Shown: in pieces, positions 25,298 to 32,957 of the stretch | How positions within the stretch are numbered: the stretch's first letter is position 1 | Layout of the letters: the number at the start of each line of letters is the position of its first letter | Assembly (NCBI GenBank): GCA_910577315.1 | Contig: CAJTME010000007.1 | Coordinates: 62,001 to 126,000, forward strand | DNA: 64,000 bases | Source of the DNA: an uncultured Muribaculaceae bacterium | Lineage (GTDB): Bacteria > Bacteroidota > Bacteroidia > Bacteroidales > Muribaculaceae | Direction of reading: 5' to 3' | Program-made: the position numbers and the translations under genes | Notes under the pieces: model-generated | Seen by the model: only the letters and a program-made list of their open reading frames with translations | Told to the model about the DNA's origin: nothing | Databases searched by the model: none

Positions 25298-27418
25298 CTA
25301 TTCAACAGTGATCATATTGCGTTTATAGTTCCTGACTGAGTGGCCTCCGCTGAATTTATATGTCACGGTCAATGACACGAAATTGTCGGAGATATATTGC
25401 GTGTTATACCACTGGGTCTCTGTCAGGCCTTCCGACCGCAGTTGCGAGTGGTGGTTGCCCCTGACAAGGTGGAGAGGCGGTAAATACATGGCCATCACCA
25501 TAAGCCTGTTGCGTAAGAACCACTTGGTCACGGATACCCCGAAGCGGTCTTCCGTTCCCCACGTTATCTGCTGGGGTGTGACGGTCGCCATTCCATCGAG
25601 CGAATAGCTCAGGACAGCCTGAAAATCGTTAGCGTCGGTAAAATATTTAAAGTACCAGTTCAGCACCGGAGCCGATTTGCTGGCCGACCAACCGTCGTAG
25701 GCGGCATGGTTCCAGGCCCACTGACCGTCTATTCCGGCTTCAAAGTTCCTTTTGATGGGAGTGTTATAGTTCACACCTGCCACGATACTGCGGTAAGACG
25801 TATTTTCTATAATCGACGTAACATAGGGTCCGTACACGCCGTCGGGGCGCATACCTTCCGCGGCACGGTAAATGGTCGACAGCTTGCCGTCGCTGTAAGA
25901 GATGCGTCCGTAAACCATCAGGCGCCTCTTTATCATCAGGTTGACCGATGCGTTATGTGTGATGGCCGGCGCCAGTGCCGGGTTGCCTCCGCCCCATCTC
26001 AGGCTGTCGGTGAATTGCCCGTAGTCCTGCACGGCCGTCAGGCCCGGGGAAGTATAGTCGCAGTCGTAGTTGACCGATGTGTAAAGCCAATCGGCCGCCG
26101 ATGCCGACACCCACGCTCCGACACGCGGCGAGGTATGCGTGGCCTTATAGTCCACTATTTTGTTTTTCAGGACGCTGAACCCCGCTTTAAGACCCATGGA
26201 GAATCGTTGGGACGGCACATATCGCGCCGATGCGAGGAGCGTGTTGCGCACGTCGTCGCTTTTTGACAGCAACTGGCCGCTCACCGGGCGCTTTTCATTG
26301 AACGAGCTGACTATCAGCCTGTATGTGAGGTCGAGGAATAATTTATTGCCGGCGCCGGTAGTGCTCACGGCGGCATCGGCCCACATATAGTTCTGGGTCA
26401 TGTCGCGCAGGTCATCCTGCCGGTAACCGCTCGTTCTGGTCCACCGCCGGTCAAAGCCCCATGTATGCCGCACGTAACCGACCGATGCGTTGTAGTTCCA
26501 CGCGCCCGTACTGCCCCGATAGTACAGGCCGGCTTTGTGGTCGTAAACATCATGATAGCGCTCCGACGAGGCAACCCCCACCGTGTCGGGGCGCATGCCG
26601 GCTCCCGAGGTCATGGCCACGGGATTGTTCCTGACGACGTTGGCGTCCGTGACAATAAGCATATATCTTGCCGACACCGAGTTCGACTGGTTTATCTGCC
26701 AGTCGAAGGCACCGTTGGCATAGCCCATATCATTGCGCAGGTTTCTGTTGAAGATGCCGCGCGGTTGCTCTATGGTGCGTTCTTCCACGCCGTTGAGCGG
26801 ATAACTCCTGTCATAATAGTCGGCGCCTCCCTCGCGCACCCGCCTATAACCGCCGTCAATCTCAAAGTTGATTTTCTCGCGCGTATAGGTGAATTCAGCC
26901 ACGGTTGTGAACTCCCTCAGCAGCGCCTCTGCCGGAGCCTCGGGAGCTAATGCCGTCGTAGCGAAGATGTTGCCGTCATAGCCCGTATACAATGGACGCG
27001 TGTGGAGATTTATCAGCGCGTCATATCCGTCATATTTTCCGGAAGGCTGCCTGATTACGTCGATTCGGTCAAAGCGCTCTACGTTAAGGCGCTTGATATA
27101 GTCCACGTTGCGTTCAAGGCTGTCGACGAGCACCACCACGTTTTTGCTTCCGAGATAAGAAATCTCGGTGGAGACCGGGTCATAATAAGCCCCCGGAACC
27201 CTACCGAGCAAATCGCCGGCTTTCACAGCTCCACGTTTCATTTCATTATCAACCGTGATAATTGTCCTGTCACCTTCCTGCTTGATGTTCTGATGGGATA
27301 CCACAATTTCGTTCAGCTCCACATCGGGCAATGAATCGACGGCAACGCTGTCGACAGGATTGGCGATTGCAATCAAACAGAATTGAAAAAGTATTACAGC
27401 TAACAATATACGTTTCAT
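25298..27418 (-). CDS. TonB-dependent receptor-like outer-membrane protein at head of RiPP locus
   Basis: The 706-residue protein has a signal peptide (LLAVILFQFCLIAIA), a clear TonB-box-like segment (DVELNEIVVSHQ), a plug domain (about 45-145, with VVVLVDSLERNVDYIKRL) and a barrel ending FVSLTVTYKFSGG. It belongs to the same broad family as the three downstream barrels but is more distant: it lacks the YEYGGYTK junction and the GILK tail. It is preceded by a leader of about 345 bases from a consensus promoter, and cassette B begins only 12 bases after its stop. It could take up the product or act as a signalling receptor; neither is shown by the sequence. Confidence 0.85.
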   Translation of the reverse strand: MKRILLAVILFQFCLIAIANPVDSVAVDSLPDVELNEIVVSHQNIKQEGDRTIITVDNEMKRGAVKAGDLLGRVPGAYYDPVSTEISYLGSKNVVVLVDSLERNVDYIKRLNVERFDRIDVIRQPSGKYDGYDALINLHTRPLYTGYDGNIFATTALAPEAPAEALLREFTTVAEFTYTREKINFEIDGGYRRVREGGADYYDRSYPLNGVEERTIEQPRGIFNRNLRNDMGYANGAFDWQINQSNSVSARYMLIVTDANVVRNNPVAMTSGAGMRPDTVGVASSERYHDVYDHKAGLYYRGSTGAWNYNASVGYVRHTWGFDRRWTRTSGYRQDDLRDMTQNYMWADAAVSTTGAGNKLFLDLTYRLIVSSFNEKRPVSGQLLSKSDDVRNTLLASARYVPSQRFSMGLKAGFSVLKNKIVDYKATHTSPRVGAWVSASAADWLYTSVNYDCDYTSPGLTAVQDYGQFTDSLRWGGGNPALAPAITHNASVNLMIKRRLMVYGRISYSDGKLSTIYRAAEGMRPDGVYGPYVTSIIENTSYRSIVAGVNYNTPIKRNFEAGIDGQWAWNHAAYDGWSASKSAPVLNWYFKYFTDANDFQAVLSYSLDGMATVTPQQITWGTEDRFGVSVTKWFLRNRLMVMAMYLPPLHLVRGNHHSQLRSEGLTETQWYNTQYISDNFVSLTVTYKFSGGHSVRNYKRNMITVE

Positions 27419-27542
27419 CTTCTCTACAATTATACTTTATTAAAATTCAACAATAGGCAAGTGTGGGAATCTATTTATAGTAAAATTTATGAATGTCTCA
27501 ATGAATCCGCCCTCGCCCTGATGGCGCATGGCCGTAGCTCTA

Positions 27543-27629
27543 CTATTGAAAAGGGAGGACGGAGACATCATTGAAGTTATTATAAATAAGCCGTTCTCTC
27601 ACTTGATAATTATATCTGCTTGGTTTCAT
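27543..27629 (-). pseudogene. Possible remnant of a radical SAM maturase N-terminus
   Basis: This 28-codon frame starts MKPSRYNYQVRERLIYNNF and stops at a TAG. By eye it resembles the start of the local maturase (MKQSGYNFVMYDELYSYWYN), sharing MK-x-S-x-YN and a second YN about a dozen residues later. Peptide maturases in Bacteroidota often begin this way. No recognisable remainder follows. It could equally be a short leader peptide or chance. Confidence 0.35.
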
Positions 27630-27770
27630 TGCTTTTATTTTCAGCGGGTTGTATAGTTTGGGGTTATGGGACTCTAAGCCATCATTGTAATGTTGCAATA
27701 AATTTAAGGCTATGCTTGATTCTGGTTACTTGAATTGATTGACAACCTACACACAGCTTTACTTATTTTG

Positions 27771-27801
27771 CAAATTTAGAATAATATTTAACAAATACAA
27801 A
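27771..27801 (-). promoter_or_regulatory. Consensus promoter for the first barrel gene
   Basis: On the minus strand TTTG at 27801-27798 is followed after 19 bases by TAAATTTG at 27778-27771, a full match to both elements. Confidence 0.85.
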
Positions 27802-27848
27802 ATATATTCACAGATTTAACATTTCATTTTAACACTTGGCGCGATTTA

Positions 27849-28232
27849 TCATTCAATCTCAAACATTCCGAAATAGCTGTTCCGCGAGGTTGAAAGATTG
27901 AGCTGATACGTGCCCGGGGCGGTGCCTATGTTATACGTGAAGCCGGTGGTGGTCATGAAGGAGGTGGCAGCGGTGGCGCCGTCGTCCAGGCGGGTTATGG
28001 AAAGGGTTGCGCGGCCTTCGGGCTCGGCGAACTCGAAATAGAGCATGCCGCCCATGTAATAGCAAGTGACATTATCTTCGTAGGCAGAGGCATCTCTCGG
28101 CTTATACTCAGGCCTGTCTGGATTTAGTTTGATTGGCTCTTTCTTTCCGCCATCATCCCCGGCGCACAGCGGTGACGGAAGCATTAGCAGCCCGAACAAA
28201 GCGAGAAATAGAATTTTTAGTTTGTGGTTCAT
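27849..28232 (-). CDS. DUF3244-like small secreted protein
   Basis: The 127-residue protein has a signal peptide (ILFLALFGLLMLPSPLCA) and one small beta-sandwich domain of the DUF3244 type seen in many Bacteroidales. Its features are MLYFEFAEPEGRATLSITRL, then a turn, then GTAPGTYQLNLST and a final FGMFEIE strand. The function of the family is unknown, and homologues commonly sit next to TPR/HTH regulators, as here. A consensus promoter precedes it. The 23-bp palindrome behind the regulator gene lies upstream of that promoter. Confidence 0.85.
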   Translation of the reverse strand: MNHKLKILFLALFGLLMLPSPLCAGDDGGKKEPIKLNPDRPEYKPRDASAYEDNVTCYYMGGMLYFEFAEPEGRATLSITRLDDGATAATSFMTTTGFTYNIGTAPGTYQLNLSTSRNSYFGMFEIE

Positions 28233-28252
28233 GATTTATAAAGTTTTGTTCA

Positions 28253-28284
28253 CAAAATTAATTCCCACATAGCAAAAAATCAAA
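28253..28284 (-). promoter_or_regulatory. Promoter of the DUF3244 gene
   Basis: On the minus strand TTTG at 28284-28281 is followed after 20 bases by TAATTTTG at 28260-28253. The start codon is 20 bases past the -7 element. Confidence 0.8.
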
Positions 28285-28336
28285 TTTCGAGCCTTTTTTG
28301 TTCTTATCACCCCTAATCGTAAAGTGTTGATTTGAC

Positions 28337-28387
28337 GTCAGTTGGCGGGTGATAAGAAACCGTATTTCTTATCACCCGCCAACTGAC
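28337..28387. repeat. 23-bp perfect inverted repeat between regulator and DUF3244 gene
   Basis: The arms 28337-28359 and 28365-28387 are exact reverse complements with a 5-base loop; the core is GGCGGGTGATAAGAAA. A third copy of TTCTTATCACCC stands at 28301-28312. There is no T run beside it, so besides ending the regulator transcript it could be a binding site for a regulator. Confidence 0.85.
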
Positions 28388-28459
28388 ACCGCATAATGCT
28401 GGTTTTAAGCCGTTTGCGCCGGCATGCTGTTTTTTGATGAAACGGCGCTTGATAAGGCG

Positions 28460-30256
28460 TTATTCCGGGCTGCCTTTCGGCCTTAAAGCCTCGATGAACT
28501 CCTGTTTCGACGGCGCGTCAGACGATTCGATGCGGGCGCGGAGACGGCTCCAGTAGTTGTAGTAATTGCCTATCGTCATATCGGAGAGTATGCAGATGGT
28601 GCGCATCGAGAACCCTGAAATCTTCAGCACGACAAACCATATATGGTTGTCCTTGAACGACGGCATCTCGGCACGCATCCTTGTGATGATGCCGTCATTG
28701 CAATCGTCGACCAGCTGCTCAAGCTCGCGCCGCATGTCGTCAGATTTGAACTCGGCGATTTTCTTCTTGACAATCTGACATATTTTTTCCGTTGACTTAT
28801 CACCCATGTAATACACTTCCGTAGCCAGGGCATCGACGAGGTTGCCGCGCAATTCCATAAGGCGGCTCGCATTGCGCTGCCACCTCTTTTCATTGTCCAG
28901 ATGGCCTTTCAGCGTCATTTCAAATGAGACCCTTTCGCTCGAAGCTTTCTCATCTTTCGATTCAAGCTCGGCCTCAAGATGAGCTATCCGCACTGAGTTA
29001 CGCTCGAGTTTCCGCTCAAGCTCCTCGCCTTTTGCCGATTCTTCCTGCGCCGATTGCTCGAAAGCATCTTTCTGAGTAATCAGCATGACAAGCTCCCGCC
29101 TCTTGCGCCTGACTTTCCGCACAACAACTGTCAAAGCCACCAATCCCGCAATAATAACCATCAGGCTGACAACCTTCCATATAAACGCAGTTTTCTGGGT
29201 CTCATACTGATTTTTGAGCATCTGGCCGATATAAAATTCCTTTTCAACCAACACAAGGTTGCTCTCAAGACATTTTCTTTTGATTTCTATATCTTTATTA
29301 ATTGAACTTTTATAGGCGACAAAAGCCTTATCTGCATCACCTATTTTTTGATAATAGTAATATTCGGCCACCTCAACCGCTCCGTCACGATATGGATGAT
29401 CGCCCATTGACTTCGCTTTTTCTAAAAAATATAAGGCGCTGTCAAGCTGATTCAAATCAGAATACAACATCGATATTTCCGGCCAATCAATCAAATCCTG
29501 ATATTTTCCATTAAAATAAGTTCGAGCAGCCTCAAAGTGAGCAAGTGCCGCATCATTTTGCTTTATGCGGATATTTGGCCGCACGTAAAAAGAATGACGC
29601 ATTCCCATGAAAACAGAATCTTCAGCATATTCCTGAAAATCCATATTATCCAGCACCTCAATGGATTCAGTAAACCTTTCATTAAATTCTAGACAACCCG
29701 CCAATTCCAGTTGGACGTACAGATAATTCAATTTTCTACCTGATAACTTATAAAATATACCGGATGAATCGTAATATTGAATCGCCATCGGGATGTTGTA
29801 TGAGAAATAGTAGTTGTCGGCAATCTGCTCGTAAGTGCGCGCCTTCCAATAATCATCGCCCAACGCCTTGGCTATGCCGAGGGCTTTCAAGTTCTCAATA
29901 AGCGCCGTATCATACCGGGCAGCAAATCCATTAATAGCTGCCCGGTAGAAATGGGCGAGCATCTCCTTATCTTCGGGACCCTCGCTGTTAAAAAATCTTA
30001 AAGACGCAGTAATAAGGGAATCGTCAGTCTCAATTATGGAGTTTTTATGCCTGGCCTGGGTCAGGAGAAGACCATACAGGGCGGTGTTGCGCTTTCCATT
30101 GACCGTGGAGGGTTCTATGGCGCTGAGGATGGCGAGCGCCGAGTCGGGAAGGCTGTCAATCAGACCTTCAGCACGCAGCAGGCGCCGGTCGGGTGTCGGT
30201 TCGACACATCCCGACAGCATGACAAGGGCGATTATGAGGGACAGGATATGTTTCAT
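28460..30256 (-). CDS. Membrane-anchored TPR regulator with C-terminal HTH
   Basis: The 598-residue protein starts with a lipoprotein-like signal (LIIALVMLSGC). Tetratricopeptide-type helical repeats follow (about 30-335), then one membrane helix (about 360-380, WKVVSLMVIIAGLVALTVVV), a coiled coil (about 385-450) and a C-terminal helical DNA-binding-like domain (MRTICILSDMTIGNYYNYWS). This matches the Bacteroidota family of one-component regulators with a periplasmic TPR sensor and cytoplasmic LuxR-like output. It has its own consensus promoter and is the first gene upstream of the RiPP locus on the same strand, so it is the best candidate for controlling that locus or the DUF3244 gene. The target is inferred, not shown. 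Confidence 0.85.
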   Translation of the reverse strand: MKHILSLIIALVMLSGCVEPTPDRRLLRAEGLIDSLPDSALAILSAIEPSTVNGKRNTALYGLLLTQARHKNSIIETDDSLITASLRFFNSEGPEDKEMLAHFYRAAINGFAARYDTALIENLKALGIAKALGDDYWKARTYEQIADNYYFSYNIPMAIQYYDSSGIFYKLSGRKLNYLYVQLELAGCLEFNERFTESIEVLDNMDFQEYAEDSVFMGMRHSFYVRPNIRIKQNDAALAHFEAARTYFNGKYQDLIDWPEISMLYSDLNQLDSALYFLEKAKSMGDHPYRDGAVEVAEYYYYQKIGDADKAFVAYKSSINKDIEIKRKCLESNLVLVEKEFYIGQMLKNQYETQKTAFIWKVVSLMVIIAGLVALTVVVRKVRRKRRELVMLITQKDAFEQSAQEESAKGEELERKLERNSVRIAHLEAELESKDEKASSERVSFEMTLKGHLDNEKRWQRNASRLMELRGNLVDALATEVYYMGDKSTEKICQIVKKKIAEFKSDDMRRELEQLVDDCNDGIITRMRAEMPSFKDNHIWFVVLKISGFSMRTICILSDMTIGNYYNYWSRLRARIESSDAPSKQEFIEALRPKGSPE

Positions 30257-30274
30257 TGGGGGCGTTTGCTAATG

Positions 30275-30305
30275 CAAAGATAGCAAAAATACATGATGAT
30301 GCAAA
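30275..30305 (-). promoter_or_regulatory. Consensus promoter of the TPR regulator
   Basis: On the minus strand TTTG at 30305-30302 is followed after 19 bases by TATCTTTG at 30282-30275, 18 bases before the start codon. Confidence 0.85.
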
Positions 30306-30309
30306 CGCA

Positions 30310-30341
30310 CCGCGGGCCGTTGCGATTGCAGCGGCCCGCGG
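30310..30341 (-). terminator. rpmH downstream hairpin
   Basis: CCGCGGGCCG at 30310-30319 pairs with 30332-30341, and the stem extends inwards through TGC/GCA around GATT. Only a short T run follows on the minus strand, so termination may be partial. Confidence 0.65.
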
Positions 30342-30364
30342 GTAGCAGTTAAGGCTCCTGACGC

Positions 30365-30520
30365 TTACTTTGAAGCGATCGAGCAGGACACGGAGAGGCG
30401 CAGACGGCCTTTGGCGCGACGACGGGCCAGAACTTTGCGGCCGTTGGGGGTGGACATGCGTTCGCGGAAACCGTGCTTATTAACGCGCTTGCGGTTAGAG
30501 GGTTGGAATGTTCTTTTCAT
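30365..30520 (-). CDS. rpmH: 50S ribosomal protein L34
   Basis: The 51-codon gene encodes the small, very basic L34 protein of the large ribosomal subunit. It begins MKRTFQPSNRKRVNKHGFRE and continues with RMSTPNGRKVLARRRAKGR, the nearly invariant L34 signature. The C-terminal tail LRLSVSCSIASK is somewhat longer than in Escherichia coli (46 residues), as I recall for Bacteroidota. It has its own consensus promoter 43 bases upstream and a hairpin downstream. It is not beside rnpA, yidC or dnaA here. Confidence 0.97.
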   Translation of the reverse strand: MKRTFQPSNRKRVNKHGFRERMSTPNGRKVLARRRAKGRLRLSVSCSIASK

Positions 30521-30563
30521 TGCCGTATATTTGTTTTTTGTTATTATTCCACAATTCGAGGGG

Positions 30564-30595
30564 CAAAGTTAGGCAATTTTTCCGAGTTATGCAAA
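30564..30595 (-). promoter_or_regulatory. rpmH promoter
   Basis: On the minus strand TTTG at 30595-30592 is followed after 20 bases by TAACTTTG at 30571-30564. Confidence 0.85.
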
Positions 30596-30626
30596 TCTTT
30601 TTTTCACATGGTTATTGCATCGCGCA

Positions 30627-31766
30627 TCATCCCAGCAGTTCCACGCCGATGCCGGGGCGGTCGGGGATGGTGACCTTCCCCTCGACAATCTTGATGCCGT
30701 CAAAGCGATCGTTGGCGATGAGCAGATTGCCGTCGAGGTCGGCCCAGTCGACCAGCGGAGAAAGCTGGGCGGCAGCGGTGACGGCACACGAGGTTTCGGT
30801 CATGCAGCCCAGCATCACCTTCATGCCCAGGGCGCGGGCAAGGGTGGCCATCTGATAGGCCTCGTGCATGCCGGTGCTCTTCATCAGCTTGATGTTGATG
30901 CCGTCGTAGGCCTCGGCGGCACGGCGCACGTCGGGGAGGCGCTGCAGGTATTCGTCGGCGATGATGGGCAGCGGCGAGCGCTCGCGCAGCCATGCGGTCT
31001 CCTCGAACATCTCTTTCGGCATGGGCTGCTCGACAAACAGGCAGCCGCGCTCGGCCAGCCAGTTGCACATGTCGAGGGCTTTCTGCTTGTCGGTCCAGCC
31101 CTGGTTGGCGTCCACACAGATGGGAGTGTCGAAGCGGCGGCGGAATGCCTCGGTGATTTCCTTGTCGTGGTCGAGGCCCATCTTGATTTTCACCACCTTG
31201 AACGGAGCTGTCTCGTCGATTTTGGCGTTCATCTCCGCGGGGTCGGCGTCATAGCTGATGGTGTAGGAGGTATTGGGCGCGTTGTCGGGATTCAGGCCCC
31301 AGATTTTATACCAGGGCTGACCCATAATCTTTCCGGTGAGGTCGTGCAGGGCTATGTCGACCGATGCCTTTGCGGCGCGGTTGTTGGGTGCGACCGACTC
31401 CATATATGCGTGGATGTCCTCGATGCGGAAGGGGTCCGTGAATTGTGCGAGGTCGAGCGAGTTGAGGAATTTGCACACGCTCTCGACGCTCTCGCCGAGA
31501 TATGGCGGCATGGAGGCCTCGCCGTAACCGACCACGCCGTCATATTCGATTTGCACCTGAACGTCGGGGGTTGTGGTGCGCTGGTTCCGTGCCAGGTTGA
31601 ACGCGTGGCGCAGTTTCAGTTCATAAGGCTCAAACGAAAGATTGAGGCGCCCCGAGCGTGGAGCGGCTTTTGTCGCGGTGGGGCCGGTGGCAGCCGAGAG
31701 GGATATGGGAGCGGCGGCAAAGGCAAGGCCCAGCGCCGATGTTTTCAAGAAATTTCTACGGTTCAT
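30627..31766 (-). CDS. Dipeptide (L-Ala-D/L-Glu type) epimerase, Tat-exported
   Basis: This 379-residue enolase-superfamily enzyme has the muconate-lactonizing-type barrel. Visible catalytic parts are the K193-x-K195 base pair (VVKIKMG), metal ligands Asp219 (CVDANQGW), Glu246 (FVEQPMP) and Asp271 (IIADEY), the opposite-face Lys293 (NIKLMK) and the DLDGN specificity motif at 343-347. These fit dipeptide epimerases that invert murein-derived L-Ala-D-Glu. The N-terminus carries a twin-arginine signal (NRRNFLKTSALGLAFAAAP), so it should act outside the cytoplasm, as in other Bacteroidota. It is the last gene of the LysE-to-epimerase unit, after a peptidase that could produce such dipeptides. A heptamer repeat array lies in the gap before it. 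Confidence 0.92.
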   Translation of the reverse strand: MNRRNFLKTSALGLAFAAAPISLSAATGPTATKAAPRSGRLNLSFEPYELKLRHAFNLARNQRTTTPDVQVQIEYDGVVGYGEASMPPYLGESVESVCKFLNSLDLAQFTDPFRIEDIHAYMESVAPNNRAAKASVDIALHDLTGKIMGQPWYKIWGLNPDNAPNTSYTISYDADPAEMNAKIDETAPFKVVKIKMGLDHDKEITEAFRRRFDTPICVDANQGWTDKQKALDMCNWLAERGCLFVEQPMPKEMFEETAWLRERSPLPIIADEYLQRLPDVRRAAEAYDGINIKLMKSTGMHEAYQMATLARALGMKVMLGCMTETSCAVTAAAQLSPLVDWADLDGNLLIANDRFDGIKIVEGKVTIPDRPGIGVELLG

Positions 31767-31776
31767 GGCATTATAT

Positions 31777-31815
31777 TTAGAAATTAGGAATTAGGAGTTA
31801 GGAATTAGGAATTGA
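31777..31815. repeat. Heptamer TTAGGAA array, about five units
   Basis: Imperfect tandem copies of TTAGGAA fill most of the gap between the NlpC/P60 gene and the epimerase gene. The same unit forms an array at the end of uvrA (40492-40547). Confidence 0.9.
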
Positions 31816-31823
31816 GGGTGTTC

Positions 31824-32957
31824 CTATTCGAACAGCCAGGGATGGTCGATGGCGCGGGTGATGCCGTCGGTGCCTTCATTGCCGTGGATGCGGACGCTGT
31901 GGAGAGGCGAATACAGATAGTCCGGCGACTCGGGGTCGAGGCTGTTGCGCTTGACGCGGCCCGATGAATGTACGTAGCGGCCGTCGGAATCGAAAATGGC
32001 CACATGGGTCACCTTGCCGGTCTTTGCGTTTCCGAAAAACAACAGGTCGCCGGGACGGTATGTGCGCCAGGCGCCGGCGTCAAGGCGTGTGCCGGTAAGC
32101 GCCTGCTGGGAGGCGTCGCGGCGCAGGATGATGCCGTTGTTGAGGTAGCTCACCTTGGCGAGGCCCGAGCAGTCGACGCTCTTGTTCGACGTACCGCCCC
32201 ACAGGTATGGCGAGCCCTCGAGCGAGTAGGCCGTGTCGAGAATCTTCTGGGCGTCGAAAGGCTGGTCGGCCCATTCTGCTATGGGGGTCAGCGACGATGT
32301 GGCGGTCCAGCCGCGACGTCCGTCGGGGAGTATTATTTCGGTGCGTCCGTTCTGTTCCGAACCGGGAACGGCCTCGACAATGGCGCCGAGGACGAGGTCG
32401 GTGACGACATCGCGCGGCCCCGTGGCCGTCGGCGACGTGAAGGCGCGGGTCTGCCACAGTTCGTTGACAACGCGGCGGTCGGCGTTCCGGCGCCATGCGC
32501 TCATCTCGGCTGCGGTTTTGGGCTGCACCGAGCTTTCAGGCACCCAGGCGATGTATCCGTCGGGGGTCTGGGCGCGCCACCATTCGCCTTTTTTCTCGAA
32601 CAGCCTCACCGGCATGCCCATTATGGCCTGGGTGGCCATCTCGCCGGCGTGGGCCCCACGTGTGCGCATGCTTGCGACGGGTATGCGCACGATGGCCCAT
32701 TGGTCCTGTGGATAGACACGTAGCGAATCGGTGAAGCGCACGCCTTCGCCTTTGAGGCGGGTGACGAGGGCCTCGCGGGCGCGGGGTTCGGATGTGACGC
32801 CGCGCAGGACATTGCCCTTCATTTCAACCTCAAACACCACCTGGCGCCCGTCGGGGGCCACGGCCTGTTTGACTTCCTTGATTATCTGGGATGGTGTGGC
32901 GGCCTGCATCGCAAACTGCACAAGCAGGCCCAATATGACTAAGGATGACTTTTTCAT
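31824..32957 (-). CDS. SH3-NlpC/P60 peptidoglycan endopeptidase
   Basis: The 377-residue exported protein has a signal peptide (LVILGLLVQFAMQAA), two bacterial SH3-like domains (about 110-160 and 180-235: MPVRLFEKKGEWWRAQTPDG, later GWTATSSL) and a C-terminal NlpC/P60 domain. Catalytic Cys263 lies in VDCSGLAK, the histidine in VTHVAIFD and the third polar residue in YVHSSG. This layout matches gamma-D-glutamyl-L-diamino-acid endopeptidases, which release L-Ala-D-Glu from cell-wall peptides; the downstream epimerase could act on that product. Its ATG overlaps the stop of the transglutaminase-like gene as ATGA. Confidence 0.92.
   Translation of the reverse strand: MKKSSLVILGLLVQFAMQAATPSQIIKEVKQAVAPDGRQVVFEVEMKGNVLRGVTSEPRAREALVTRLKGEGVRFTDSLRVYPQDQWAIVRIPVASMRTRGAHAGEMATQAIMGMPVRLFEKKGEWWRAQTPDGYIAWVPESSVQPKTAAEMSAWRRNADRRVVNELWQTRAFTSPTATGPRDVVTDLVLGAIVEAVPGSEQNGRTEIILPDGRRGWTATSSLTPIAEWADQPFDAQKILDTAYSLEGSPYLWGGTSNKSVDCSGLAKVSYLNNGIILRRDASQQALTGTRLDAGAWRTYRPGDLLFFGNAKTGKVTHVAIFDSDGRYVHSSGRVKRNSLDPESPDYLYSPLHSVRIHGNEGTDGITRAIDHPWLFE

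Larger units (their letters stand above)
27419..27848 (-). other. 430-base intergenic region with long leader
   Basis: It holds a consensus promoter at 27771-27801 and about 345 bases of untranslated leader before the barrel gene. Two short frames occur in the leader: 27543-27629 (28 codons, described separately) and 27440-27529 (29 codons, starting MRHQGEGGF). Neither has the codon bias of the neighbours, and no RNA fold of a known riboswitch was recognised. Confidence 0.6.

Noticed and set aside
27440..27529. 29-codon frame starting MRHQGEGGF as a second precursor peptide
   Set aside because: No Gly-Gly leader followed by a Cys-rich core, and only ordinary leader sequence around it; kept only as part of the leader description.
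30615..31787. 390-codon open frame on the plus strand
   Set aside because: Antisense to the dipeptide epimerase with its intact active site.
31777..31815. CRISPR-like array
   Set aside because: Units are 7 bases without spacers; this is a simple tandem repeat.
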